The position numbers and the translations under genes were made by a program. From Roseiarcus sp963741405 (lineage in GTDB: Bacteria; Pseudomonadota; Alphaproteobacteria; Rhizobiales; Beijerinckiaceae), in the NCBI GenBank assembly GCA_963741405.1, contig CAVUHX010000016.1, forward strand, positions 1 to 64,000: a DNA stretch of 64,000 nucleotides, written 5' to 3'. Below the pieces are notes generated by a model. That model searched no databases, was not told the origin of the DNA, and saw only the letters and a list, made by a program, of their open reading frames with translations. The first letter of the stretch is position 1, and every line of letters begins with the position of its first letter. This document shows positions 34,301 through 44,491 of this stretch, one piece after another.

Positions 34301-35076
34301 ATGCGCGCAACCGGTAGGTTTCTTCTGGTGATCGGCCTGACGGTCGTTGCGCCCGCTTCGGCGGGGACGTCGGGGCTCGATTCGATACCGGCCTCGCGCG
34401 TCCTCAAGGTCGGCACGACAGGGGACTACCGTCCGTTCACGACACTCGACAAGGCGACAGGCGAGTACTCGGGCCTCGACATCGACCTTGCGCGGTCTCT
34501 AGCCAGCGCCCCCTCGGCGTAAAGGTCGTTTTCGTGCCTACGACGTGGCGGAGCCTCGCCCAGGATCTCACGGGCGGGGCCTTCGACATCGCCATGGGCG
34601 GAGTCTCGATCACGCTCGACCGACAGAAGGTCGGCTTCTTCTCCGCTCCATATCTGCGAGACGGAAAAGCGGCACTTGCACGTTGCGCCGACCAGGCCCG
34701 CTATCAAACCCTCGCGGACATCGATCGGCCGGAGGTCCGTGTCATCACCAATCCTGGCGGCGCCAACGAGCGTTTCGACCGCGCCCGCCTTCACGCCGCC
34801 GCCATCGTCGTCTACCCGGACAATCTGACGATCTTCGACCATCTGGCGGAAGGCGACGCCGACGTGATGATCACCGACGCGTCAGAGACGCGCTTCCAGC
34901 AGAAGCTGCGTCCCAACGTGCTATGCGCGATTCATCCGGACAAGCCATTCGATTTCGGCGAGAAAGCCTACTGGATGGTCCCCGACCCCGCCCTCAAGGC
35001 CTTCGTCGATCAATGGCTGCACTTGGCTTCGGAGGACGGCGAGTTCGGCCAGCTCTCGGCCAAGTGGCTCCGATAG
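34301..35076 (+). pseudogene. periplasmic cyclohexadienyl dehydratase-like protein, frameshifted
   Basis: Resembles PheC-type cyclohexadienyl (prephenate/arogenate) dehydratases, periplasmic-binding-fold enzymes. The ATG at 34301 (GAGGA five bases before) opens a signal peptide (FLLVIGLTVVAPASAG) and VLKVGTTGDYRPFTTLD, EYSGLDIDLARSLA. The frame then hits TAA at 34520. The protein resumes one frame over: LGVKVVFVPTTWRSLAQDL, FDIAMGGVSITLDRQKVGFF, VRVITNPGGANERFDRA, IVVYPDNLTIFDHLAEGDAD and MITDASETRFQQK. Adding one C to the five-C run at 34509-34513 restores the frame. With it the protein would be about 258 residues, a normal length. Confidence 0.85.
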
Positions 35077-35133
35077 CTACATCGCGGACGATGGATTGAG
35101 TCGTCCGCGAAATCGAGCGAAGCGCGCGGCGGC

Positions 35134-35814
35134 TTAACGCATATGCGCGCCGCCGCCGAAGCCGCCCATATGGCCGCCGCCGCCAAAGCCGCCCATATGG
35201 CCGCCGCCGAAGCCGCCCATATGGCCGCCGCCGAAGCCGCCCATACGTCCAAAACCTCCGCCGCCGAAGCCGCTCATGTGGCCGAAGCTTCCGCTTGCGA
35301 TCCGAGCTCCGCCGCCGAACCCGCGGAAGCCGCCCATATGGCCGATCCCTCCGGCGAAGCGGTTCCCGCCGCCGTAGAATCCGTGGCCCCCGTAGCCGAA
35401 GCGGCGACCATAACCGTAGCCGCCGTAGTAGCCCGGATAGCCGTAGCCAAAGGCGTAATCGCCATAGTATGGCCCGTAATAGCCGTAGTCGTCGCACGCG
35501 CCGTAGGGGTAGCCGTAGTAACCGTAGTCGCAAGAGTACGGAGAGGCGGCGGCGGCCAGGCCGAGCCCGAGCACGCTGCCGATCACGCCCGCGGCGGCAG
35601 CGGCGCCGGGGTTGTAGCCGTAATAGCCGTACCGATAGACGTGACCGTGCAGGCCTCGGTGGGCGACGCGATGTCCGTAGACATGTGCGCCATGCCGGTA
35701 ATGCACCGGGTGGTGAACAATGGTTGCGGCGTTAACCGGACCAAGCGATGGCGAGGAGACCAGCGCAGCCGCTCCGAGCGCGAGCGCCGAAAGTCGAAGT
35801 GAAGAAAACGTCAT
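35134..35814 (-). CDS. Gly/Tyr/His-rich secreted protein with GGFGGGHM repeats
   Basis: A 226-residue secreted protein: signal peptide (LRLSALALGAAALVSSP), a His-rich segment (HHPVHYRHGAHVYGHRVAH), a short hydrophobic stretch (AAAAAGVIGSVLGLGLAA), a Tyr/Gly region and a C-terminal run of GGFGGG-HM units. The repeats are encoded by near-identical 24-bp DNA units (35140-35260), so copy number may vary. Similar proteins in rhizobia are annotated only as hypothetical; the central part is glycine-zipper-like. It is paralogous to the broken gene at 36087-37027. Divergent surface exposure or metal binding by His is possible but unproven. Confidence 0.75.
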   Translation of the reverse strand: MTFSSLRLSALALGAAALVSSPSLGPVNAATIVHHPVHYRHGAHVYGHRVAHRGLHGHVYRYGYYGYNPGAAAAAGVIGSVLGLGLAAAASPYSCDYGYYGYPYGACDDYGYYGPYYGDYAFGYGYPGYYGGYGYGRRFGYGGHGFYGGGNRFAGGIGHMGGFRGFGGGARIASGSFGHMSGFGGGGFGRMGGFGGGHMGGFGGGHMGGFGGGGHMGGFGGGAHMR

Positions 35815-36086
35815 AGCAAACTCCGTGGGGTTGCCGGCGTCCGGAGCCGCAAGGGCGCCCGCCTGGCTGCTCGACCGACTGGAAAACAGGAACACATTGG
35901 ATCGACACGTAAGCCGACAAACGGACGAATCAATGCAAACCCGACCACCTGCCAGCTAAATTAATTTTTGCCGTCGAGCTCTCTTTACCGGGGAGATCGA
36001 ATCTGCAGCGGAATGAAGGAGAGCTGGCGAACGAACCGGACGGACGCGACGGTCCGTCCGGCGAAAGTTCAGGTCGCGAGACAATA

Positions 36087-37027
36087 TCAGCGGATGTGTG
36101 CTCCGCCGCCGCCGAAATGCGCCGCGCCGCCGGCAAAATGAGCGCCGCTCATTCCTCCGAACTGGGAACCGCCAAAGCCGCGGGCGAAATGGGCGCCGCC
36201 CGCCCCTCCGAAGTGCGCGCCGCCGAAGCTCCGGGCAAAATGGGCGCCGCCCGTTCCCGCAAAACGTGCGCCAGTGAACCCGTAGCCGAAGCGCGTGTGC
36301 GCAAATCCGCCGCGGGCGTAATGGGCGCCCGCCGCGCCGAAGCCCGGCGTCGTCAGGCCGGCGGTTCGAACCGGAGCCGTCGCGACCCGATTGCGCCACC
36401 CGGAAGCGTACCCGTAGGGAACGCCATATCCGAACCCAACGCCAGCTGTCGGCCAGCCGGCGCCATAGCCGTATGCATAATCCGGGTAGCCATAGTCATT
36501 GCCCGGATAACCGTATCCATAGCCAAAGGAGCCGTAGGTGTAGTCCGGCGCGTAAGCATAGCCGGGGGCGGCGGCATAGCCCGCGCCATAGTAGCCGTAG
36601 GGCGGGCAATAGGCGCCAGGATAGGCGGCGGTCGGCCGTACGCGCAATTGTTGTTGTGGGCGTACGGATACCCCACGACGAGCGCAGTCGCGCCGCCAAA
36701 GATCCCGCTGACGATGCCGCCCGCCAGAGCGCCGGCTCCGTTGAGGACGTCCGCCGCCTCCGTTCCGGCCCCTCCGACAATGTCAGTGGCCGCGACAGCG
36801 GGAGCGGCAACGATGGAGCCCGAGCCGTAGCCCGGATATCCAGCGCCCCGATAAACACCGTATCGGGCCGCACGGTAGGCCGGATGGACAACGATCTGAT
36901 GCGCCGACCGCTAGCGCGCAAGGCGCTCATGTCCGGCGCGCACCTGCGCCGAAGCGGGGGCAGCGAGCGCCAGGGCCAGCGCCGCCGTTCCGAGCGCCGT
37001 AGAGAGACGAAGAGTCCTGGATTTCAT
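36087..37027 (-). pseudogene. Gly/Tyr/His-rich secreted protein gene with in-frame stop and frameshift
   Basis: A signal peptide starts at ATG 37027 (TLRLSTALGTAALALALAAP). After 38 codons a TAG at 36911-36913 interrupts it, but the same frame continues sensibly: SAHQIVVHPAYRAARYGVYR, YPGYGSGSIVAAP and GALAGGIVSGIFGGATALVV. Near 36634 the frame shifts; the rest, TAAYPGAYCPPYGYYGAGYA onward with GGAHF repeats, ends at 36087. TAG to TAC (one base) and one extra G in GG at 36634-36635 would restore a single protein of about 312 residues. It is a paralogue of 35134-35814 in layout. Real decay or assembly errors are both possible. Confidence 0.78.
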
Positions 37028-37467
37028 GACACAACCTCCTTCGGGCGGCGCATGCGCCGCCAATGCGTGCCTCTCAAACGGCTGAGGGGACCAAAGCGCC
37101 GCAAATTGGGATCCACATTTTCGTGAACAAGACCAATTGACGCTAACAAGGATAAAGTAACAAGTTAATCCAAGCCGCCTTAGAGGTCAGAGACCGAGAA
37201 CAGATACCAGTTAAAGACGCGGATGATTACGTATTGAAATCAGAAATCCGGCGTCTTCTGTAGAGATTACTTCCATATTCCATGGAAGCCCAAATCCGGA
37301 CTGATCGGCTTCCCCGCGCCCGCCTTTGGCGGGCCCAGCAAGAAAATACCGCCGCGTCTGGCCCTTGACGGCGCGAATGCCCTTTCCTATTTGAGCGCCC
37401 GCTGGCACTCAGAGGTATCGAGTGCTAGCAATTGCCCCGAGGGGTCCCGAAAGAGGAAAGCTCACAC
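37028..37467. other. groESL promoter region
   Basis: A 440-bp divergent spacer, AT-rich around 37120-37170 (TAACAAGGATAAAGTAACAAG). It contains the CIRCE operator at 37402-37428 and therefore the groES promoter. No gene is seen. Confidence 0.6.
37402..37428 (+). promoter_or_regulatory. CIRCE operator (HrcA binding site)
   Basis: CTGGCACTC-N9-GAGTGCTAG, matching the CIRCE inverted repeat TTAGCACTC-N9-GAGTGCTAA with one or two changes at each outer end. It ends 39 bases before groES and indicates repression by HrcA in the absence of heat stress. Confidence 0.92.
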
Positions 37468-37755
37468 ATGAAATTCCGTCCCCTGCATGACCGCGTCGTC
37501 GTCCGCCGCCTCGAAGGCGAGGAGAAGACGAAGGGCGGCATCATCATTCCGGACACCGCCAAGGAGAAGCCGCAGGAAGGCGAGATCATCGCCGTCGGGC
37601 CGGGCGGCCGCGACGAAGCCGGCAAGCTGATCCCGATTGATCTCAAGACCGGCGACAAGGTGCTGTTCGGCAAGTGGAGCGGCACCGAGGTCAAGATCGA
37701 CGGCCAGGAACTCCTGATCATGAAGGAGTCCGACATCATGGGCGTGATCGGCTAA
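37468..37755 (+). CDS. groES: co-chaperonin GroES
   Basis: A 95-residue GroES. Start MKFRPLHDRVVVRRLEGEE, mobile loop EEKTKGGIIIPDTAKEKPQE, then KVLFGKWSGTEVKIDGQELL and a MKESDIMGVIG end. The ATG at 37468 is preceded by GAGGAAAG. It caps the GroEL ring. First gene of the CIRCE-controlled groES-groEL operon; 68 bp separate it from groEL. Confidence 0.98.
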   Translation: MKFRPLHDRVVVRRLEGEEKTKGGIIIPDTAKEKPQEGEIIAVGPGGRDEAGKLIPIDLKTGDKVLFGKWSGTEVKIDGQELLIMKESDIMGVIG

Positions 37756-37823
37756 CCCGCCGCAATTCCCAAAACCCAAATTCCTGACATTGCGCCCCCG
37801 AGAGGGGCAGGAGACACAAAACA

Positions 37824-39461
<1,638 letters not shown>

Positions 39462-39486
39462 GGTCCGCGCTACCTCGAGGATAAAG

Positions 39487-39512
39487 AAAGGGCGGCTTCG
39501 GCCGCCCTTTTG
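39487..39512 (+). terminator. intrinsic terminator of groESL
   Basis: AAAGGGCGGC-TTCG-GCCGCCCTTTT hairpin with a UUCG tetraloop and short T-run, 26 bases after the groEL stop. Confidence 0.92.
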
Positions 39513-39645
39513 TTTGCGCGTCGGCCCCGCCGCCAAAATCTTGCCAACAATTCATCCCGAGGCAAGGCGCCCGCCCTTCTAATGCCCGCATCCGTCTGCT
39601 AGTGCGCGTTTTCCCGATTTCCCGCCTGCCCAGGTGATCCGCCCC

Positions 39646-41775
39646 ATGCGCATGCTGAGCCTCGCCTTTTTCGCCGCCCTCGCCCTCGTCGTCGGGGCGT
39701 ATGAGGAGGACGGCATGATGCTGGTCATTGGCTTCGCTTCGGCGCTCAGCGCCTTCGCCTCTCTTCCGCGCTGGAGGATCTCGACGTTTCTCACGATCCT
39801 GTCCGATCTGTTCGCGCTCGAGACGATCCTGTTCGGGCTGGCCGACATCGTCGCGCTCCTTGGCTACTGGCCGGCGGCTTATGCGGACTATTCGCTTCCC
39901 CGCTACCTGCCGCTCGCCACCGCGCTGTTCGGCGTCGCCATTTTCGGCGTTTCGCACTTTGGCTTCGTGCGCAGGATGGTGGCGCTCACCGACCCGTTCT
40001 TCGAGGCGCAGACGCCGATCTCCATCCGCCCCTGGCCGCTGCCGCGGATGGCGATGAGCCAGAGCCTCTATGCGCGCATCAACATCTTCTTCCTGATCCT
40101 GATCAATCAATTCCAGGTCGCCCTCGGCGTCCGGCTCAATTTCTTCTACCGGGCGTTCGGCAACGCCATCCAAATTCCGGATGCGGTCCACCAGGCCGCG
40201 TTCTGGCAGCAGTTGCTCTTCGTTTTCGTTCCGCTGGTCACGATCTCGATCCTTGCCTTCCTCGTCGAGTTCTACGTTGCGCTGAATTTCGTGCTGCAAT
40301 GGCGGCGCTGGATGACCGCATCCTATACGTCGCGCTGGCTCCTGCATTCGATGCATTACAAGCTGGCGCTCCGCGGCGGCCTCACCGACAATCCGGACCA
40401 GCGCATCTCCGAGGACATCGGCGGCTTCATCAGCGGCGCCGGCGGCGTCGGCGCCTACATGAACGCGGGCATTTACAATTACACGATCCAGGCGATGACC
40501 ACCGCGACCAACCTGGTGGCGTTCTCGATCATCCTCTGGGGAATTTCGCGCAACATGGACATCTCGGTGTTCGGGATCCCAATTCCCGGATTTCTGTTCT
40601 GGGTCGCGATCCTCTACGCCTTCTTCGCCACCGGCATGATGCATCTCATCGGCCGCTCGCTGTCACGGCTGATGTTCCGCCAGCAGGCGGTCGAGGCGGA
40701 CTTTCGTTTCGATCTTGCCCGCATCCGAGAGTTCAGCGAGCAGATCGCCCTCCTCAAGGGCGAACCGCGCGAGATCGACCGCGCAAACAGGGTGTTCAAC
40801 AATGTCTTCGTCACGGTCCAGCGGATCATCCGGGTGCGGACGATGCTGAACTCCTTCCTGCAGTTCTACACCCAGATCTCCGCGATCATTCCCTATGTGG
40901 TGGTCGCGCCGTTCTACTTCGTGGTGAAGAAGGTCGACTTCGGGACGTTCAACCAGTCGGCCGACGCCTTCAGCAACGTCAACTCCGCGATGAACTTCTT
41001 CGTCAATCAATATACCGGTCTCGCCAGCTTCAGCGCGACGATCCAGCGCCTGACCTCGTTCGAGGAGGCTTTCGCCCGCACGCGCGCCGCGGAAGCCGAG
41101 ACGCCGCGCATCGTGGCCGCCGCCGCCGAGGGCCCGGTCCTGTCGATTCCCGACCTCGACGTGGCTTTGCCTGACGGCCGCAAGCTCGCTCACGTCGGCG
41201 ATATTGCTCTCGTTCCGCAGGAATCGACGCTCGTCGTCGGACCGTCGGGGGTCGGCAAGTCGACGCTATTTCGCGCCATCGCCGGCCTGTGGCCGTTCGG
41301 CTCGGGCGAGATTGTGCAGCCCGCCTACGCCAAGCTGATGCTGTTGCCGCAGCGGCCCTACATTCCGATCGGTCCGCTGCGCGACGCGCTTGCCTATCCG
41401 GCGCCGAGCGCCAATTTTTCCGAGCAGCAATTGCGCGACACCCTCACCCAGGTCGGCCTCGACGCCTTCGCCGACCGGCTCGATGACAGCGACAATTGGC
41501 AGATGCGGCTGTCCGGCGGCGAGCAGCAGCGCCTCGCCGTGGCCCGCGCCCTTCTCGCGGCGCCGGACTGGCTGTTCCTCGACGAGGCGACCGCCTCGCT
41601 CGACGAGGAGAGCGAGGCCAAGCTCTATCGTGCGATCGCCAGGATGCTGCCGAAGACGACCCTGGTGTCGATCGGCCATCGCTCGACGCTGAACGCCTTC
41701 CACAAGCGCCGAATCGCCTTCGAGCCGCACGAGGGAGCGCCGGCGACCGTCGTGGACGTCGCGACCGTCGCCTAG
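39646..41775 (+). CDS. SbmA/BacA-type ABC transporter with fused ATPase
   Basis: About 709 residues: a first hydrophobic segment (LAFFAALALVVGAYEEDGMM and two further helices), then an SbmA/BacA-like membrane domain (about 135-480; LINQFQVALGVRLNFFYRAF, RWLLHSMHYKLALRG, DNPDQRISEDI) and a C-terminal ATPase (about 510-705). Walker A is GPSGVGKSTLFRAIAGLWPF, signature LSGGEQQRLAVARALL and Walker B WLFLDEATASLDEE. This matches the YddA/Rv1819c family, linked to uptake of peptides or cobalamin; in rhizobia BacA-related proteins affect lipid A and peptide resistance. Two extra N-terminal helices are typical of the longer family members. AGGTGA lies eight bases before the ATG. Confidence 0.9.
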   Translation: MRMLSLAFFAALALVVGAYEEDGMMLVIGFASALSAFASLPRWRISTFLTILSDLFALETILFGLADIVALLGYWPAAYADYSLPRYLPLATALFGVAIFGVSHFGFVRRMVALTDPFFEAQTPISIRPWPLPRMAMSQSLYARINIFFLILINQFQVALGVRLNFFYRAFGNAIQIPDAVHQAAFWQQLLFVFVPLVTISILAFLVEFYVALNFVLQWRRWMTASYTSRWLLHSMHYKLALRGGLTDNPDQRISEDIGGFISGAGGVGAYMNAGIYNYTIQAMTTATNLVAFSIILWGISRNMDISVFGIPIPGFLFWVAILYAFFATGMMHLIGRSLSRLMFRQQAVEADFRFDLARIREFSEQIALLKGEPREIDRANRVFNNVFVTVQRIIRVRTMLNSFLQFYTQISAIIPYVVVAPFYFVVKKVDFGTFNQSADAFSNVNSAMNFFVNQYTGLASFSATIQRLTSFEEAFARTRAAEAETPRIVAAAAEGPVLSIPDLDVALPDGRKLAHVGDIALVPQESTLVVGPSGVGKSTLFRAIAGLWPFGSGEIVQPAYAKLMLLPQRPYIPIGPLRDALAYPAPSANFSEQQLRDTLTQVGLDAFADRLDDSDNWQMRLSGGEQQRLAVARALLAAPDWLFLDEATASLDEESEAKLYRAIARMLPKTTLVSIGHRSTLNAFHKRRIAFEPHEGAPATVVDVATVA

Positions 41776-42124
41776 TCGATGCCGCCCGAGGCATTTCGAG
41801 GCCATTGACGGCGAAACCGGTCGGGCGCGGGCATTCGCGCCGACGACGGAACGTCGCGGATCGACGCGGACGCGCATCGTTCCGCCGTAGCCGCTTGGCG
41901 CGGGCTGTCAGCGAAAGCGCTTTCTCCCGTCGACCACCCGTCGCAACGCGAAAAGCGCGAAACCTTGCCCACTTGACAGCCCATGTGTTTAGTGCCTAGC
42001 TTATCACTAAACAATAAAACTAAACATCGGGCCTGTCCTGAACAAGCGGGGCGGGTGGAGGGCTAGGTCCAAGCGCTTCACTCTTGGCGGAGCCAAGGTG
42101 AGCGATCATAAGGAGGGAACAACG
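41776..42124. other. promoter region of the ABC-dha operon
   Basis: A 349-bp spacer. The left 170 bases show nothing. The right half holds the TTGACA promoter and the GTTTAGTG/CACTAAAC operator described separately, then a leader of about 100 nt. Confidence 0.55.
41973..42025 (+). promoter_or_regulatory. promoter with overlapping palindromic operator
   Basis: A consensus -35 TTGACA (41973-41978) is followed after 18 bases by TAGCTT as a possible -10. Overlapping it is a perfect dyad GTTTAGTG-N10-CACTAAAC (41987-42012), and a further half-site ACTAAAC at 42019-42025. The overlap implies repression. The dyad type is compatible with a ROK, LacI or DeoR-like repressor, none of which is encoded directly upstream. 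It controls the operon that starts at 42125. Confidence 0.7.
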
Positions 42125-43462
42125 ATGAGGTGGCACACGAAGTCATTGGCGGCGGCGCTCGCGTCGGGCATTGCCGGTTTCGCGTCGGCGGGAGCAGCCG
42201 ATGCTCAGGACAAGTCGCTGACGCTCTGCTGGGCGGCCTGGGACCCGGCGAACGCCCTGGTCGAACTGGGCAAGGACTTCACCAAAGAGACGGGCATCCA
42301 GATGAAGTACGAGTTCGTCCCCTGGACGAGCTACGCCGACCGCTTCATCAACGAGCTCAACTCGCACAGCAAGCTTTGCGATCTCATCATCGGCGACAGC
42401 CAGTGGATCGGCGGATCGGCGGAAAACGGCCACTACATCAAGCTGAACGACTTCTTCGACAAGGAGCATATCTCCATGAACGACTTCATGGGGGCGACGG
42501 TGGTCGGCTATTCCGAGTGGCCCAAGAATACGCCGAACTATTGGGCGCTGCCGGCGATGGCCGACGCCGTCGGCTGGACCTACCGCAAGGACTGGTTCGC
42601 CAAGCCGGAGCTGCGCGCCGAGTTCAAACAGAAGTACAATCGCGAGCTCGAGCCGCCGAAGACCTGGGACGAGTTGCTCGAAGTGTCCAAATTCTTCACC
42701 GGCAAGGAGATCGACGGCAAGAAGGTGTACGGCAGCTACATTTACACGGAGCGCGGTTCTGAAGGCATCACCATGGGCGTCACCAACGCGCTCTACGGTT
42801 ACGGCTTCCAGTACGACGATCCGAAGCATCCCTATCACATGGACGGATTCGTCAACTCTCCCGGCGCGATCAAGGGGCTCGACGTCTACAAGGAGCTCTA
42901 CAAATGCTGCCAGCCGCCGGGCCTGACCAATGCCTACATGCAGGAGGGGCTTGACGCCTTCAAGTCGGGCCAGGTCGCGATGCAGATGAACTGGTTCGCC
43001 TTCTTCCCGGGCCTCTACAAGGATCCGAATGTCGGCGGAGACAAGATCGGCTTCTTCGTCAACCCGGCGGGGCCCGCGGGACAGTTCAGCCAGCTTGGCG
43101 GGCAAGGCATTTCGGTCGTCTCCTATTCGGATCACAAGGATGACGCGCTAAAATACATCAAGTGGTTCGCGCAACCCGCCGTACAGCAGAAGTGGTGGGA
43201 GCTCGGCGGCTATTCGGCGGCCAAGTCGGTCGTGCAGAGCCCAAGCTTCCCGGGCAGCCAGCCCTTCGCCCCGGCTTTCCTGACGACGATGGGCTTTGTG
43301 AAGGACTTCTGGGCCGAGCCGCTCTATGTCGACCTCCTGCTCGACATGCAGAAGCGCGTTCACGACTATGTCGTGGCGGACAAGGGAACGTCCAAGGAAG
43401 CTCTCGACCTCATGGTCAAGGACTGGACGAAGGTCTTCGCCGACGAAGGCAAGACCAACTAG
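42125..43462 (+). CDS. ABC transporter sugar-type substrate-binding protein
   Basis: A 445-residue periplasmic binding protein of the MalE-like class. The signal peptide ends around SAGAADAQ-DKS. The fold elements LTLCWAAWDPANALVELGKD, DLIIGDSQWIGGSAENGHY, YWALPAMADAVGWTYRKDWF and AMQMNWFAFFPGLYKD are typical of solute binding proteins for sugars or polyols. The ATG at 42125 is preceded by AGGAGGG at seven bases. It is the first gene of the ABC-dha operon, followed by two permeases. The ligand is unknown; context suggests a C3/C4 ketose or a polyol that becomes one. Confidence 0.93.
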   Translation: MRWHTKSLAAALASGIAGFASAGAADAQDKSLTLCWAAWDPANALVELGKDFTKETGIQMKYEFVPWTSYADRFINELNSHSKLCDLIIGDSQWIGGSAENGHYIKLNDFFDKEHISMNDFMGATVVGYSEWPKNTPNYWALPAMADAVGWTYRKDWFAKPELRAEFKQKYNRELEPPKTWDELLEVSKFFTGKEIDGKKVYGSYIYTERGSEGITMGVTNALYGYGFQYDDPKHPYHMDGFVNSPGAIKGLDVYKELYKCCQPPGLTNAYMQEGLDAFKSGQVAMQMNWFAFFPGLYKDPNVGGDKIGFFVNPAGPAGQFSQLGGQGISVVSYSDHKDDALKYIKWFAQPAVQQKWWELGGYSAAKSVVQSPSFPGSQPFAPAFLTTMGFVKDFWAEPLYVDLLLDMQKRVHDYVVADKGTSKEALDLMVKDWTKVFADEGKTN

Positions 43463-43522
43463 CCCCCTGCCCGATGGTTTCCCCGGCGAGCAATCGCCGG
43501 GGAAACGGTTCGAACTGCCGAG

Positions 43523-44491
43523 ATGGCCATGGTCATGCAGAATCAGGCCGACACTTTCGCCGATCGCGTGGCGGCGCAAACGCCGCAGCGCCTCGCGCGA
43601 AGGGCGCGCGGACTGTCCGACCGCTCGATCGCCTGGCTGTTCATCACGCCGACGATCGCGCTCCTGCTCGCGATCAACATCTTTCCGCTGATCTGGGCGA
43701 TCCGGCTTTCCTTCACCAACTACAAGTCGAACCTCGGCCATCTGCCGATCAAGTTCGTCGGCCTGGCGAACTACATCGACATCCTGACCGACGAAGACGT
43801 CTGGCACGGCATGCAGGTGACGGCGCGTTTCGTCGTGTCGTCGATCGCGCTGCAGGTCGTCATCGGCTTCGGTCTCGCGTTGCTGATCAACCGCGGATTC
43901 CGGACGCATGGCTTCTGGACCACGGTGATCCTGGTGCCGATGATGCTGTCGCCCGCCGTCGTCGGGAACTTCTGGACGCTGTTGTTTCAGCCCCAGATCG
44001 GGCCCTTCAATTACGTCGTCGGATTCCTCACCGGCCTGCCGCCGACGTCCTTTTCTATGATCGGCGACGTCTCGCTCGCGCCGTGGACGATCGTACTGGT
44101 CGATACCTGGATGTGGGCGCCTTACGTCATGCTGATCTGTCTCGCCGGGCTGCGGTCCATTCCTCACGACATCTACGAGGCGGCCGAGGTCGACCGCGCA
44201 TCGCCCTGGCGGCAGTTCTGGTCGATCACCCTGCCGATGGTTCTGCCCTTCCTGATGCTCGCCGTCCTGTTCCGCGCGATCGAGGCGTTCAAGATGTTCG
44301 ATCTGGTCAATCTTCTGACCTCCGGCGGCCCCGGCTCGACCACTGAACTCGCCTCGATCACGCTGAAGCGGGAGGCCTTCGAGAAGTGGCGGACAGGCTA
44401 CTCCTCCGCCTTCGCCATCATCCTGTTCGTCACCGTCTTCGGCGCCGCCAATATCTACGTCAAGGCGCTCAACAGGGTGAAGCGGCGATGA
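43523..44491 (+). CDS. sugar ABC transporter permease (MalF-like)
   Basis: A 322-residue permease with six membrane helices from about residue 37. Opening helix WLFITPTIALLLAINIFPLI, followed by FVGLANYIDILTDEDVWHGM. The EAA coupling loop is YEAAEVDRASPWRQFWSITL. It overlaps the next permease by four bases (ATGA). With 44488 it forms the membrane channel of the importer. Confidence 0.94.
   Translation: MAMVMQNQADTFADRVAAQTPQRLARRARGLSDRSIAWLFITPTIALLLAINIFPLIWAIRLSFTNYKSNLGHLPIKFVGLANYIDILTDEDVWHGMQVTARFVVSSIALQVVIGFGLALLINRGFRTHGFWTTVILVPMMLSPAVVGNFWTLLFQPQIGPFNYVVGFLTGLPPTSFSMIGDVSLAPWTIVLVDTWMWAPYVMLICLAGLRSIPHDIYEAAEVDRASPWRQFWSITLPMVLPFLMLAVLFRAIEAFKMFDLVNLLTSGGPGSTTELASITLKREAFEKWRTGYSSAFAIILFVTVFGAANIYVKALNRVKRR

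Noticed and set aside
34494..34522. Real gene end of a short periplasmic protein at TAA 34520
   Set aside because: The downstream frame continues the same enzyme family without gap, so a frameshift explains it better.
35140..35260. Regular ~24-bp tandem repeats that look like a small CRISPR or satellite array
   Set aside because: The units lack unique spacers and encode the GGFGGGHM tail of a secreted protein in frame.
37432..37467. Upstream GTG/ATG-like extension of groES
   Set aside because: The extension (PRGVPKEESSH) covers the ribosome site; GroES proteins start at MKFRPLHDR.
39634..39654. GTG at 39634 as start of the ABC transporter
   Set aside because: AGGTGA covers this codon and is correctly spaced for the ATG at 39646.
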